Source of the DNA: Cytobacillus eiseniae
Lineage (GTDB): Bacteria; Bacillota; Bacilli; Bacillales; Cytobacillaceae
Reading direction: 5' to 3'
NCBI RefSeq assembly: GCF_017874625.1
Contig: NZ_JAGIKZ010000003.1
Coordinates: 143,574-207,573, forward strand
Length of the DNA: 64,000 nucleotides
Both the position numbers and the translations under genes were made by a program. Under the pieces are notes generated by a model that was not told where the DNA came from, did not search any database, and was given only the letters and a program-made list of their open reading frames with translations. The first letter of the stretch is position 1, and every line of letters starts with the position of its first letter. Below are positions 54,317 to 63,652 of this stretch, in pieces.

Positions 54317-55354
54317 ATGAAAAAACGTTTATCCGTAATACTAATTGCTTTCCTAGTTCTTATTCTAGCTGCATGTGGTGGAGATAATGAAGGTTCTGGT
54401 GAGAAAGAAAAGGGCGGAGAAGGGGAAGTAAAAACAATCCGCGCTGGAATCGGTCTAAATGATGCACATCCACAATACAAAGGTTTATTAAAGTTCAAAG
54501 AAATTGTTGAAGAAAAAACAAATGGTCAAATTAAAGTTGAAACATACCATAGCGGACAGCTTGGTGATGACCGTACAATGACTGAAGCACTACAAATTGG
54601 TTCACAAGAAGTTGTTATTCCTTCTACTGCACCATTAGCAAACTTTGTTCCTGAATTCAGTATTTTTGACTTCCCATTCCTTTTCCCTAGTGAAGAGGTG
54701 GCAGATAAAGTATTAGATGGTGAAGTTGGTCAAAAGTTCCTTGATCAATTAGAAAGTCAAAATCTTGTTGGACTTGCTTATTGGGAAAATGGATTCCGTG
54801 ATGTAACAAACAGCAAGCGTGCAATTGCAACAGCAGCAGATTTCAAAGGGTTAAAATTACGTACAATGGAAAATGAACTTCATTTAGAAGCATTCCGTGC
54901 ATTAGGAGCTAACCCAACACCAATGGCACTTGCTGAATTATTTACTGCTATGCAGCAAGGGACAGTTGATGGACAAGAAAATCCGTATGCAACAATTTAC
55001 TTGCAAAAGTTCTATGAAGTTCAAGATCACGTATCAAATACACACCATATTTATAGCCCATTTGTTTTCTTAATGAGCAAATCTTTCTATGATGGATTAA
55101 CTGAAGAGCAACAAACAATCGTGAAAGAAGCTGCACTTGAATCAGGTAAGTATGAGCGTGAATTAAACCGTGAAGCAAATAACCAAAACTTAGCTGATCT
55201 TGAAGAAGCAGGTATGACTTTTACAGAAGTAACACCTGAAGCACGTCAAGAAATGATTGATCTTGTTCAACCAGTACTTGATAAATATGCTGAGAAAATC
55301 GGTAAAGAAAAAGTGCAAGAAGTTTACGATGCAATCGAAGAAGCTTCTAAGTAA
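54317..55354 (+). CDS. dctP: TRAP transporter solute-binding lipoprotein (DctP family)
   Basis: 345 residues: lipoprotein signal (LILAACGG), an acidic glycine/glutamate linker, then a DctP-type domain with AYWENGFRDVTNSKRAI holding the carboxylate-binding arginine, KGLKLRTMENELH and GTVDGQENPYATIY. It captures an acidic sugar outside the membrane and delivers it to DctQM. Followed by a hairpin before dctQ. The substrate is inferred from the catabolic genes as a hexonate or related acid. Confidence 0.95.
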   Translation: MKKRLSVILIAFLVLILAACGGDNEGSGEKEKGGEGEVKTIRAGIGLNDAHPQYKGLLKFKEIVEEKTNGQIKVETYHSGQLGDDRTMTEALQIGSQEVVIPSTAPLANFVPEFSIFDFPFLFPSEEVADKVLDGEVGQKFLDQLESQNLVGLAYWENGFRDVTNSKRAIATAADFKGLKLRTMENELHLEAFRALGANPTPMALAELFTAMQQGTVDGQENPYATIYLQKFYEVQDHVSNTHHIYSPFVFLMSKSFYDGLTEEQQTIVKEAALESGKYERELNREANNQNLADLEEAGMTFTEVTPEARQEMIDLVQPVLDKYAEKIGKEKVQEVYDAIEEASK

Positions 55355-55362
55355 ACAATAAG

Positions 55363-55401
55363 AAAAGACTTTGGGGAGGAGTAGTCCTCAAAGTCTTTTT
55401 T
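55363..55401 (+). terminator. Intra-operon terminator between dctP and dctQ
   Basis: AAAAGACTTTG / CAAAGTCTTTT stem with a 13-base centre, followed by TTCTTT. It is complete enough to stop part of the transcripts, so the binding protein would be made in excess over the membrane subunits. Confidence 0.8.
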
Positions 55402-55433
55402 CTTTAAAAATTTTTTTGAAGAAGGAGATCAAA

Positions 55434-55958
55434 ATGAAAATCATTCGATGGTTTGATCGACATATTGAAGAAGTCCTATTAGTCGTTTTTTCTAGTGTGA
55501 TGGTTGCTGTTATTTTCTTACAAGTAGTCATGAGACAATTTGATAATTCACTTTCATGGTCAGAAGAACTGGCGCGATACTGTTTTATCTGGCTTGTGTA
55601 TATCGGGATTAGTTACGGTGTCAAAAAGCAGAGACATATTAAAGTAGATGTAGTTCTATTGCTTCTGAAAGAAAAAGGAAGACTTGTTATTACTATTATT
55701 GCTAATCTTTTCTTTGTTGCATTTGCACTTTTTGTCATCCGTTATGGTTTTGATATTGCAAATCAATTATTGAATTTCGGGCAAAAGTCACCAGCTAATC
55801 AAATTCCAATGGGATTGGTTTATATGGCAACACCGATTGGCATGGGATTAACGCTTATTAGATTAATTCAAAATTTAGTGCAATTAATAAAAGCCCTGCT
55901 CGGTAAGGGAGATTATAAAGAAGGCACAGAGGCAGAACAATATTTAGGGGAATCCTAA
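55434..55958 (+). CDS. dctQ: TRAP transporter small membrane subunit (DctQ family)
   Basis: 174 residues, four membrane helices, with LSWSEELARYCFIWLVYIGI, the DctQ signature, and the MGLVYMATPIGMGLTLIR end. Pairs with DctM. ATG at 55434 follows GAAGGAGATCAAA; in-frame codons upstream belong to the hairpin region. Confidence 0.95.
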   Translation: MKIIRWFDRHIEEVLLVVFSSVMVAVIFLQVVMRQFDNSLSWSEELARYCFIWLVYIGISYGVKKQRHIKVDVVLLLLKEKGRLVITIIANLFFVAFALFVIRYGFDIANQLLNFGQKSPANQIPMGLVYMATPIGMGLTLIRLIQNLVQLIKALLGKGDYKEGTEAEQYLGES

Positions 55959-55973
55959 AAAGGAGGGGACGAA

Positions 55974-57242
55974 ATGACAACTGCTGTCTTGTTCGGTAGT
56001 TTTGCGGTTTTATTATTTTTAAGTGTACCAATCGGTATTTCGATTGGATTGGCTACATTAATTACTATTATGGTTTCGGGAACGATTCCTGTTGAGTTTC
56101 TAGCAAAAGAATTAGTCACATCTGTTGACTCCTTTCCACTAATGGCTGTCCCATTCTTCATCCTTGCAGGTGAAATTATGGGGAAGGGTGGAATCTCTGA
56201 ACGATTATTTAAAGTAGCCAATGCAATGGTCGGAAATAAAACGGGCGGATTTGCGATCGCAACAATTATTACCTGTATGTTCTTTGCTGCCATTTCTGGA
56301 TCAGGTCCTGCAACAGTAGCTGCTATTGGAGGAATTATGATCCCAGCAATGGTTCGTCAAGGCTATGATAAGAAGTTTGCTGCAGCCGTTGTAGCAGCGG
56401 CTGGATCGATTGGGGTTATTATTCCACCAAGTATTCCAATGGTAATCTACGGGGTAACTGGAAATGTGTCAATCGGTGATTTATTTATTTCTGGGATTGT
56501 TCCTGGAATTCTAGTTGGACTAGCAATGATTATATGGGCTTATATTTACTCGAAGAAAAAAGGATATAAAGGCTTGGATGAGCCGACATCCATTAAGCGA
56601 ATTCTGAAAGCAACTTGGGATGCAAAATGGGCTTTATTAATTCCAATTATTATTTTGGGCGGAATTTATGGCGGTATTTTCACACCAACAGAAGCTGCTG
56701 TTGTCGCTGTTGTTTATGGCCTTTTTGCTGCAATGGTATTATATCGTGAACTTAAGATAAAAGATTTACCGAAAGTGATTACAGATTCTGCACTAACAAC
56801 TGCAACGGTCTTGATTATTGTTGGAACTGCCAATGCATTTGGTCGTCTATTAACAATTGAGCAAATACCAACTCAAATTGCCAATGCTTTATTATCCGTT
56901 TCTACGAACCCAATTGTAATTATTTTACTTATTACTGTTCTTTTATTAATTGTTGGGATGTTCATGGATACACTTGCAGCAATTATTATTTTAACACCAA
57001 TTCTATTGCCGATCGCCATTCAAATTGGCTATGACCCTGTTCATTTTGGATTATTAATGGTCATTAACTTGGCCATTGGATTCTTTACGCCGCCAGTAGG
57101 GGTAAACCTATTTGTAGCATCAGGGATTTCTGGCGTTCGAATGGAAACTTTATCAAAAGCAGTATTGCCTTTCTTAGTTGCAATGCTGATTACATTATTA
57201 TTTGTAACATTTATTCCACAGCTGTCATTGATGTTTCTTTAA
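55974..57242 (+). CDS. dctM: TRAP transporter large membrane subunit (DctM family)
   Basis: 422 residues, about twelve helices. SGSGPATVAAIGGIMIPAM and IGVIIPPSIPMVIYGVTGN in the first half and FTPTEAAVVAVVYG plus INLAIGFFTPPVGVNLFVAS in the second are DctM hallmarks. Uses the sodium gradient to take up the ligand brought by DctP. Starts 15 bases after dctQ with AAGGAGGGGACGAA. Confidence 0.97.
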   Translation: MTTAVLFGSFAVLLFLSVPIGISIGLATLITIMVSGTIPVEFLAKELVTSVDSFPLMAVPFFILAGEIMGKGGISERLFKVANAMVGNKTGGFAIATIITCMFFAAISGSGPATVAAIGGIMIPAMVRQGYDKKFAAAVVAAAGSIGVIIPPSIPMVIYGVTGNVSIGDLFISGIVPGILVGLAMIIWAYIYSKKKGYKGLDEPTSIKRILKATWDAKWALLIPIIILGGIYGGIFTPTEAAVVAVVYGLFAAMVLYRELKIKDLPKVITDSALTTATVLIIVGTANAFGRLLTIEQIPTQIANALLSVSTNPIVIILLITVLLLIVGMFMDTLAAIIILTPILLPIAIQIGYDPVHFGLLMVINLAIGFFTPPVGVNLFVASGISGVRMETLSKAVLPFLVAMLITLLFVTFIPQLSLMFL

Positions 57243-57283
57243 TTAGTTAAAGTGATTATAAACAGATAAAGAGGTTGTTAATT

Positions 57284-58249
57284 ATGAATATGTATGATGT
57301 ATTTACGTTTGGCGAAACGATGGTTTTATTTCAACCAGAACAAATGCTCCCACTTGAATATGTACACCAGTTCCCGAAGCGAATTGGGGGAGCTGAATCA
57401 AATGTAGCTATTGGATTAACTAGGCTAGGCCACTCGGTTGGGTGGTTTAGCAAACTAGGCGATGATCCATTCGGTCGATACATTCAAAAATATGTTCGTG
57501 GGGAAGGTGTAGATACATCTTCCTGTCTTTTTACAGATCAGGCACCGACAGGGTTGATTTTTAAAGAACAGTTGTCCCCTGAGGATATGAATGTGTATTA
57601 TTACCGGAAAAATTCAGCAGCGAGTTTAATGGAAGCAGCCGATTTAAAGGAAGAGTATATTTCGAAAGCAAAAATTCTTCATATTTCTGGAATCACTCCT
57701 GCCTTAAGTGACTCATGCTATGAAGCGGTTATGAAGGCGATTGCGATTGCGAAAAAAAATCAGATGAAGATTGTGTTTGATCCGAATCTCCGCTTGAAGC
57801 TATGGTCGATCGAAAAGGCGAAAAAGGTATTTAATGAAATTGCTGCTTACGCCGATGTGATTTTGCCAGGCCTTGATGAAGGTCAATTTATGACTGGACT
57901 GACTGATGTGGAAGAAGTTGCAGAAGCATTGATGGGCAATGAGGATAAAACAATTATTATCAAGCTTGGTGAGAAGGGTGCTTATTATCACACGAAGAAT
58001 GAGAATGGCTATGTGGAGGGCTTCCCCGTTCAGCGAGTGGTTGATCCAGTAGGTGCTGGAGATGGATTTGCTGCTGGGATTATAAGTGGCATTTTGCGTA
58101 AAGAGCCAATGGAACAGGTCGTTCGACGTGCAAATGCAATTGGTGCGATGGTCGTTGGCATGAGTGGAGATATTGAAGGATTACCCACTTTTGAAAGTGT
58201 GGAACGATTTATGTCGCCGGACAGTAACACGAGGGACGTAAAAAGATAA
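57284..58249 (+). CDS. kdgK: 2-keto-3-deoxygluconate kinase (PfkB family)
   Basis: 321 residues. Carbohydrate-binding GGAESNVAIGLTRLG, FDPNLRLKLW with the sugar-binding arginine typical of KdgK, and the ATP/catalytic motif DPVGAGDGFAAGIISG. Phosphorylates 2-keto-3-deoxy-gluconate (or -galactonate) at C6. With dgoD upstream in the pathway it probably accepts KDGal. ATG at 57284; a TTG three codons earlier overlaps AGAGGTT. Confidence 0.93.
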   Translation: MNMYDVFTFGETMVLFQPEQMLPLEYVHQFPKRIGGAESNVAIGLTRLGHSVGWFSKLGDDPFGRYIQKYVRGEGVDTSSCLFTDQAPTGLIFKEQLSPEDMNVYYYRKNSAASLMEAADLKEEYISKAKILHISGITPALSDSCYEAVMKAIAIAKKNQMKIVFDPNLRLKLWSIEKAKKVFNEIAAYADVILPGLDEGQFMTGLTDVEEVAEALMGNEDKTIIIKLGEKGAYYHTKNENGYVEGFPVQRVVDPVGAGDGFAAGIISGILRKEPMEQVVRRANAIGAMVVGMSGDIEGLPTFESVERFMSPDSNTRDVKR

Positions 58250-58308
58250 GAATGCATCGGATTTTTAAGCCCGATAAATTGCGATAAATTCTAAGGGGAG
58301 TATCTAAA

Positions 58309-58953
58309 ATGAAAAAATGGGAAGATTTAATTCGTTTAAAGGAATCAGGACTTGTAGCTGTCATTCGTAGGCCGAAGCAAGCGCAAATCCATTCGATTGC
58401 CGAGGCGCTTGTTGAAGGCGGCGTTGGAGCTTTAGAAATAACGGTGGATACACCTGGGGCATTAGCGATGATTAATGACCTTAAGGCATCATTTAAGGAT
58501 AAAGTTTTAGTCGGAGCTGGGACTGTACTGGATGCGTATTCTGCAAAAGCAGCGATTGATGCAGGTGCAGATTTCATCTTCTCCCCAAGCTTTGATGTTG
58601 AGACGATTCAAGTGACCAATCGATATGGCCGTATTTCGATTCCGGGTGTAATGACACCAACTGAGATCGTTCAAGCGTATTCAGCTGGTGCTGACTTATT
58701 AAAAGTGTTCCCTGGTTCTGCACTTGGAGAGAATTATTTGAAGGATTTACAAGGACCATTAGGACATATTCCAATGATGCCAACTGGCGGTGTGGATTTA
58801 AATAATGTAGAGACTTTTATTAAAAATGGGGCAGTAGCTGTTGGAGCTGGCGGTTCATTAATGGACAAGCAGGCGATTGCTGAAGAACGGTACGAAGCAT
58901 TAACGGAAACGGCGAAAGCATTCATTGCGAAAATTCAGAAGGCAAGAGGATAG
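58309..58953 (+). CDS. eda: KDPG/KDPGal aldolase
   Basis: 214 residues, class I aldolase: GVGALEITVDTPGA (catalytic glutamate), GAGTVLDAYSAKAAIDAGADFIFSP-type barrel strands, PGVMTPTEIVQAY and the Schiff-base lysine in ADLLKVFPGSALG. Splits 2-keto-3-deoxy-6-phosphogluconate or its galacto epimer to pyruvate and glyceraldehyde 3-phosphate. Confidence 0.95.
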   Translation: MKKWEDLIRLKESGLVAVIRRPKQAQIHSIAEALVEGGVGALEITVDTPGALAMINDLKASFKDKVLVGAGTVLDAYSAKAAIDAGADFIFSPSFDVETIQVTNRYGRISIPGVMTPTEIVQAYSAGADLLKVFPGSALGENYLKDLQGPLGHIPMMPTGGVDLNNVETFIKNGAVAVGAGGSLMDKQAIAEERYEALTETAKAFIAKIQKARG

Positions 58954-58981
58954 AAGAATCGATTACATCGGAGGGTGAAGC

Positions 58982-60130
58982 ATGAAAATTACAAAACTTG
59001 AGACATTCATAGTCCCGCCAAGATGGTTGTTTTTAAAAATAGAAACAGATGAAGGGATTATTGGCTGGGGAGAGCCTGTTGTAGAAGGACGGGCAGCAAC
59101 TGTAAAGGCTGCTGTTGAGGAGTTTAGTGACTATCTAGTTGGCAAAGATCCTTTACGAATAGAAGACCATTGGCAGGCGATGTACCGAGCTGGTTTTTAC
59201 CGGGGTGGTCCGATCTTAATGAGTGCAATTGCTGGGATTGACCAAGCGCTATGGGATATTAAAGGGAAGTATTACAATGCACCTATCTCAGAATTAATGG
59301 GCGGCGCATGCCGAGATTCGATTCGCGTCTATTCATGGATTGGTGGAGACAGACCAAGTGATGTTGGGAAAGCAGCGAAAGAGGCGGTTGCTGCAGGATT
59401 TACTGCTGTGAAAATGAATGGAACAGAAGAGCTGCAATATATTGATTCCTATCAAAAGATTGATGAAGCTGTTGCAAGAATTGCAGCTGTTCGTGAGGCA
59501 GTGGGGGATTATGTTGGAATTGGGATTGATTTCCATGGACGTGTACATAAGCCAATGGCGAAAATATTGGCGAAGGAGCTAGAGCAGTTCAGACCGATGT
59601 TTATTGAAGAGCCTGTCTTACCCGAAAATAATGAAGCCCTTCGTGAAATAGCAAGGGTAACAAATATTCCTATCGCTACTGGGGAGAGAATGTTTTCTAA
59701 ATGGGATTTCAAAAAAGTCCTTGAGGACGGCTATGTTGATATTATCCAGCCTGATTTATCACATGCAGGTGGCATTACAGAGTGTAAAAAGATTTTTGCA
59801 ATGGCAGAAGCCTATGATGTGGCAGTGGCTCCCCATTGTCCGTTAGGTCCTATTGCATTAGCTTCATGCCTGCAAGTAGATGCGACTTCACATAATGCCT
59901 TTATTCAAGAGCAAAGCTTAGGCATTCACTATAATCAAGGCAGTGACTTATTAGACTATTTAAATGACCAGAAAGTGTTTGAATACAAAGATGGCTATGT
60001 CGATATGCTGAAAAAGCCAGGCTTAGGCATTTCTATTAATGAAGAGTTTGTTCGAAAACAAGCAGAAGAAGGACATAATTGGAAAAATCCTGTTTGGCGC
60101 CATAAGGATGGTTCGATAGCAGAGTGGTAA
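58982..60130 (+). CDS. dgoD: D-galactonate dehydratase
   Basis: 382 residues, the same length as E. coli DgoD and colinear with it throughout: [54 protein letters not shown] (first metal aspartate and a catalytic histidine), [41 protein letters not shown] and a C-terminal [11 protein letters not shown]. Enolase-superfamily enzyme removing water from D-galactonate to give 2-keto-3-deoxygalactonate. The strong likeness makes galactonate a main substrate of the locus. Confidence 0.93.
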   Translation: MKITKLETFIVPPRWLFLKIETDEGIIGWGEPVVEGRAATVKAAVEEFSDYLVGKDPLRIEDHWQAMYRAGFYRGGPILMSAIAGIDQALWDIKGKYYNAPISELMGGACRDSIRVYSWIGGDRPSDVGKAAKEAVAAGFTAVKMNGTEELQYIDSYQKIDEAVARIAAVREAVGDYVGIGIDFHGRVHKPMAKILAKELEQFRPMFIEEPVLPENNEALREIARVTNIPIATGERMFSKWDFKKVLEDGYVDIIQPDLSHAGGITECKKIFAMAEAYDVAVAPHCPLGPIALASCLQVDATSHNAFIQEQSLGIHYNQGSDLLDYLNDQKVFEYKDGYVDMLKKPGLGISINEEFVRKQAEEGHNWKNPVWRHKDGSIAEW

Positions 60131-60158
60131 TTAAATCACAGAATAGGAGTTGATACAG

Positions 60159-61154
60159 ATGAGTCAATTTAAAGTCATTGTAACAGATTATGAGTATGAT
60201 ACATTTGCCCCAGAGAAAGAAGTATTGGACAAGCTTGGAATTGAATTAACATTTGAACAGTGTAAGACTGAAGATGATGTCATTGAGAAATGCAAGGATG
60301 CAGATGCTCTCATTAGCCAATATGCTCCGTTTACTCGCCGGGTAATCGAGAATTTAAATAATTGTAAAGTCATTTCCCGCTATGGAGTTGGCTTTAATAC
60401 AATTGATGTTGAAGCCGCAACAGAAAAGGGCATCATTGTTGGGAATGTAACAGATTATTGTCTAGATGAAGTGTCTGATCATGCGATGGCCCTTTTGCTA
60501 TCAAGTGTGCGTAAAATTACGAAAATGAATAACGCAGTAAAAAGTGGGACATGGGATTTCAAAGTGGCTGTTCCGGTATTTAGATTGAGAGGACGTACAC
60601 TAGGTCTTGTTGGTTTTGGCAATATTCCACAAACAGTGGCAACGAAGGCAAAAGCCTTTGGTTTAAATGTCATTGCATATGATCCATTTGTATCTGAAGA
60701 AGTTGCAAAGGAAAAAAACGTGGAATTAGTCAGCTTGGATGAGCTTTGTGAAAGATCAGATTATCTATCTGTTCATGTTCCGCTGAATAAGCATACTGAG
60801 GGTATGATCAGTCATGAACAGTTTAATAAAATGAAGAAGGAAGCCTTTATCATTAATACAGCACGTGGCCCAATTATTGATGAAAAAGCACTTATTCAGG
60901 CACTTCAAGAAGAAAAAATTGCTGGTGCAGGACTTGATGTATTAGAGGTAGAACCAATTGACCTGAATAATCCATTATTGAAGATGGATAATGTGTTAAT
61001 CAATCCGCATTCTGCTTTTTATTCAGTTGAAGCAGAAGTGGAACTGAAAAGGAAAACTGCACAAAATGTAGCCGATGTCCTTTCTGGTTATTACCCAACT
61101 TATCTTGTAAATAAGGAAGTAAAGGATAGAGTGCATCTGAAAGAAAAAGAATAA
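60159..61154 (+). CDS. D-isomer-specific 2-hydroxyacid dehydrogenase
   Basis: 331 residues: catalytic domain split around a Rossmann domain. Marks: LGLVGFGNIPQTVATKAKAF (NAD), INTARGPIIDEKAL with the substrate arginine, AGLDVLEVEPID with the glutamate, and NPHSAFYS with the histidine. The family includes 2-ketogluconate reductases and phosphoglycerate dehydrogenases; next to gluconokinase and galactonate genes, reduction of a 2-keto sugar acid is a fair guess. ATG at 60159 follows AATAGGAGTTGATACAG. Confidence 0.88.
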   Translation: MSQFKVIVTDYEYDTFAPEKEVLDKLGIELTFEQCKTEDDVIEKCKDADALISQYAPFTRRVIENLNNCKVISRYGVGFNTIDVEAATEKGIIVGNVTDYCLDEVSDHAMALLLSSVRKITKMNNAVKSGTWDFKVAVPVFRLRGRTLGLVGFGNIPQTVATKAKAFGLNVIAYDPFVSEEVAKEKNVELVSLDELCERSDYLSVHVPLNKHTEGMISHEQFNKMKKEAFIINTARGPIIDEKALIQALQEEKIAGAGLDVLEVEPIDLNNPLLKMDNVLINPHSAFYSVEAEVELKRKTAQNVADVLSGYYPTYLVNKEVKDRVHLKEKE

Positions 61155-61193
61155 GGATGGCCCCTTAAACTGACTAATAAAGGAGGAAAAGGA

Positions 61194-61454
61194 ATGGAAA
61201 AGTGTAGCAGTAAACAGATTGTAGTAAACATTTCTGAGAATGTTACGATTATTGAAGTAAGTAAAGCAACACAAAAGTACAACTCAGAAATTTACTTAAA
61301 AAAGAATGTGAATGGTACGCTTCATGACATTAACTTAAAAAGCTTCCTTGGATTGATTACATTACAGTTAAAGAACGGTGATCATGTAACAGTTAGTGCA
61401 GTAGGTGATGATTGTGAAGAAGCTTTAGAAGAGGTAGTCGGATACTTAAGCTAA
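61194..61454 (+). CDS. HPr-family protein without the active-site histidine (Crh-like)
   Basis: 86 residues with the HPr fold pattern: KQIVVNISENVTIIEVSKAT, KYNSEIYLKKN, HDINLKSFLGLITLQLKNGD and SAVGDDCEEALEEVVGYL. The LKSFLG block matches the regulatory serine site of HPr and Crh (LKSIMG), serine 50 here. The loop that carries GIHARPA in HPr is shortened and holds no histidine. So it cannot carry PTS phosphate but could be a target of HPr kinase. AAAGGAGGAAAAGGA before the ATG; last gene of the sugar-acid operon. Confidence 0.8.
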   Translation: MEKCSSKQIVVNISENVTIIEVSKATQKYNSEIYLKKNVNGTLHDINLKSFLGLITLQLKNGDHVTVSAVGDDCEEALEEVVGYLS

Positions 61455-61463
61455 ACCTTTTAT

Positions 61464-61494
61464 AAAAAGACTCCGTAAATGCGGAGTCTTTTTA
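61464..61494 (+). terminator. Terminator of the sugar-acid operon
   Basis: AAAAAGACTCCG / CGGAGTCTTTTT stem, ten bases after the HPr-like gene. Confidence 0.92.
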
Positions 61495-61620
61495 TAAACA
61501 TAACGTTTGAGTGAAAGAATGATCTAGCGCAATTCTTCTAGTCAGCCATCTTTTTTGCTCTATATAAGGCTGAACAGGGTGTTTGTGCTTTTCTTTGAAA
61601 TAATGAAAGAGGTGTTTTTT

Positions 61621-62310
61621 TTGAGTGAACAAGTGAATCTATTTAAAAAAGCGGCTGGGGAGAAAGCGGTTGAATACATAAAGGATGGGATGATTATTGG
61701 ACTAGGTTCAGGATCAACTGTCTATTGGACACTAAAGAAGCTTGGGGAGCTAGTCGAGGAAGGGTTAAATGTGAAAGGGATTCCTTCCTCTTTAAGAACA
61801 GAAGGCTGGGCAAAGGAATTTAAGATTCCGCTAACTGATTTTTCAGAGGTTCAGACCCTTGATATTGCTATTGATGGAGCCGATGAAATTGATCCAGACT
61901 TTAATCTTACAAAAGGTGGAGGTGGCTCACTTGTACGTGAGAAGATGGTTGATGCCCACTCGAAAAAGCTCATTATCGTCGCAGATGAGTCAAAAATGGT
62001 CTCACAATTAGGGGAATTTCCTTTACCAGTTGAGGTTCTGCCATTCGGATGGGAGGTTACTGCGAAAAAAATCGAAGCACTAGGTGCAAAACCTGTATTA
62101 CGAGAACGAGAGGACAGTATTTTTATTTCAAATAATGGCAACTATATTTTGGATTGCCATTTTCACACGATTGCTGATCCGAAAAAGCTTCATCATGAAT
62201 TAAAGCAAATGCTTGGTGTAGTAGAAACAGGTTTATTTATTGATATGACAGATACAATTATTATTGCAGGTCAGAACGAGGTCAAGGTGATTGATCATCC
62301 GAATAAGTAG
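61621..62310 (+). CDS. rpiA: Ribose-5-phosphate isomerase A
   Basis: 229 residues: GLGSGSTVYWTLKKLG (phosphate loop), IDGADEIDPDFNLTKGGGG with catalytic acids, and REKMVDAHSKKLIIVADESK with the lysine. Converts ribulose 5-phosphate to ribose 5-phosphate, so it would use the product of gnd. TTG at 61621 is six bases after AGAGGTG; the upstream frame is leader. Own terminators on both sides separate it from the sugar-acid operon. Confidence 0.95.
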   Translation: MSEQVNLFKKAAGEKAVEYIKDGMIIGLGSGSTVYWTLKKLGELVEEGLNVKGIPSSLRTEGWAKEFKIPLTDFSEVQTLDIAIDGADEIDPDFNLTKGGGGSLVREKMVDAHSKKLIIVADESKMVSQLGEFPLPVEVLPFGWEVTAKKIEALGAKPVLREREDSIFISNNGNYILDCHFHTIADPKKLHHELKQMLGVVETGLFIDMTDTIIIAGQNEVKVIDHPNK

Positions 62311-62317
62311 AATGAGT

Positions 62318-62353
62318 AGAGTCTATTTTCAAAGATAATAGGCTCTATTTTTC
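62318..62353 (+). terminator. Terminator of rpiA
   Basis: AGAGTCTATT / AATAGGCTCT stem (one G-U pair) followed by ATTTTTC. Confidence 0.8.
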
Positions 62354-62441
62354 TATTTAATAGTCGTTTTGACAGGATTTATATGGTAGCTCTGCTATAA
62401 TAACGTAAATAGACGTTCATAATGAAAAGGAGAGATGTCGT

Positions 62442-63605
62442 TTGCAAAACTTTACATTTTGGAATCCAACGAAATTAATTTTTGGAAAAGGTCAGTTAGA
62501 GCAATTACAAAATGAAATCCCACAATACGGGAACAAAGTTTTACTCGTATATGGCGGTGGGAGCATTAAGCGAAATGGTTTGTATGAGAATGTCATTGGC
62601 CAATTGAAGCAAATGGATATAGAAATCTTTGAACTTGCAGGCGTTGAACCAAATCCTCGAATTTCAACTGTGAGAAAGGGTGTTGAAATTTGTAAGGAAA
62701 ACGGTGTGGATTTCCTATTAGCTGTTGGTGGCGGCAGTGTAATTGACTGTACAAAGGCAATTGCTGCAGGAGCGAAATATGACGGGGATGCTTGGGATTT
62801 AGTAGTCAAAAAATCATTTGCAACCGAAGCATTGCCATTTGGTACGGTTTTAACGTTGGCGGCGACTGGTTCTGAGATGAATTCAGGATCGGTGATCACA
62901 AACTGGGAAACAAATGAAAAATATGGCTGGGGAAGCCCAACTGTTTTTCCGAAATTCTCTATTTTAGACCCTGTACATACAATCTCTGTTCCAAGAGATC
63001 AAACCGTTTATGGCATTGTCGATATGATGTCCCATGTGCTTGAGCATTATTTCCATTTAGCAAAGCAGACTGATTTTCAAGATCGAATGTGTGAATCTCT
63101 ATTAGTAACCATTATGGAAACTGCACCAAAGCTTTTAAGTGATCTTGAAAATTATGAACATCGTGCAACGATTCTCTATGCAGGAACAATGGCATTAAAT
63201 GGCATCCTAAATATGGGCTATCGAGGAGATTGGGCGACCCATAATATTGAGCATGCGGTTTCAGCCGTATACGACATCCCGCATGGCGGTGGACTAGCTA
63301 TTTTGTTCCCAAATTGGATGAAGCACAATCTTCATGTCAAGCCAGAACGATTTAAACAGCTTGCAGTAAGAGTGTTTGGTGTTGATCCAACTGGAAAAAC
63401 GGATGAAGAAACAGCTTTAGAAGGCATCGAGAAGCTGCGCGAATTTTGGATTGGAATTGGCGCACCAAAAAGACTAGCGGATTATGATATTGAGGAAAGT
63501 GGCCTTGTACAAATGGCAGATAAAGCAATGGTGAATGGTGAATTTGGTAATTTTGCTAAATTAAATCATCAAGATGTGATGAACATTTATAAGTTATCCT
63601 TGTAA
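62442..63605 (+). CDS. yugJ: Iron-containing alcohol dehydrogenase, NADH-dependent butanol dehydrogenase type
   Basis: 387 residues, group III alcohol dehydrogenase. GGGSIKRNG and [15 protein letters not shown] bind the nucleotide, [15 protein letters not shown] follows, and the metal ligands are in [13 protein letters not shown] (aspartate, histidine) and [21 protein letters not shown] (two histidines). Close to B. subtilis YugJ/YugK, which lie in the same yug region. Probably reduces aldehydes with NAD(P)H. TTG start after AAAGGAGAGATGTCGT. Confidence 0.92.
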   Translation: MQNFTFWNPTKLIFGKGQLEQLQNEIPQYGNKVLLVYGGGSIKRNGLYENVIGQLKQMDIEIFELAGVEPNPRISTVRKGVEICKENGVDFLLAVGGGSVIDCTKAIAAGAKYDGDAWDLVVKKSFATEALPFGTVLTLAATGSEMNSGSVITNWETNEKYGWGSPTVFPKFSILDPVHTISVPRDQTVYGIVDMMSHVLEHYFHLAKQTDFQDRMCESLLVTIMETAPKLLSDLENYEHRATILYAGTMALNGILNMGYRGDWATHNIEHAVSAVYDIPHGGGLAILFPNWMKHNLHVKPERFKQLAVRVFGVDPTGKTDEETALEGIEKLREFWIGIGAPKRLADYDIEESGLVQMADKAMVNGEFGNFAKLNHQDVMNIYKLSL

Positions 63606-63652
63606 AGGCACTGTTAATAATTCCTGTTGATTTTCATGTATGTATGAGGAGG

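Noticed and set aside
49966..61494. Whole sugar-acid locus as a mobile island
   Set aside because: No integrase, transposase, tRNA or attachment repeats at either edge, and base composition looks like that of the surroundings.
62369..62401. TTGACA ... TATAAT as promoter for the alcohol dehydrogenase gene
   Set aside because: The spacer is 21 bases, too long for a SigA promoter; the two boxes are probably not a pair.
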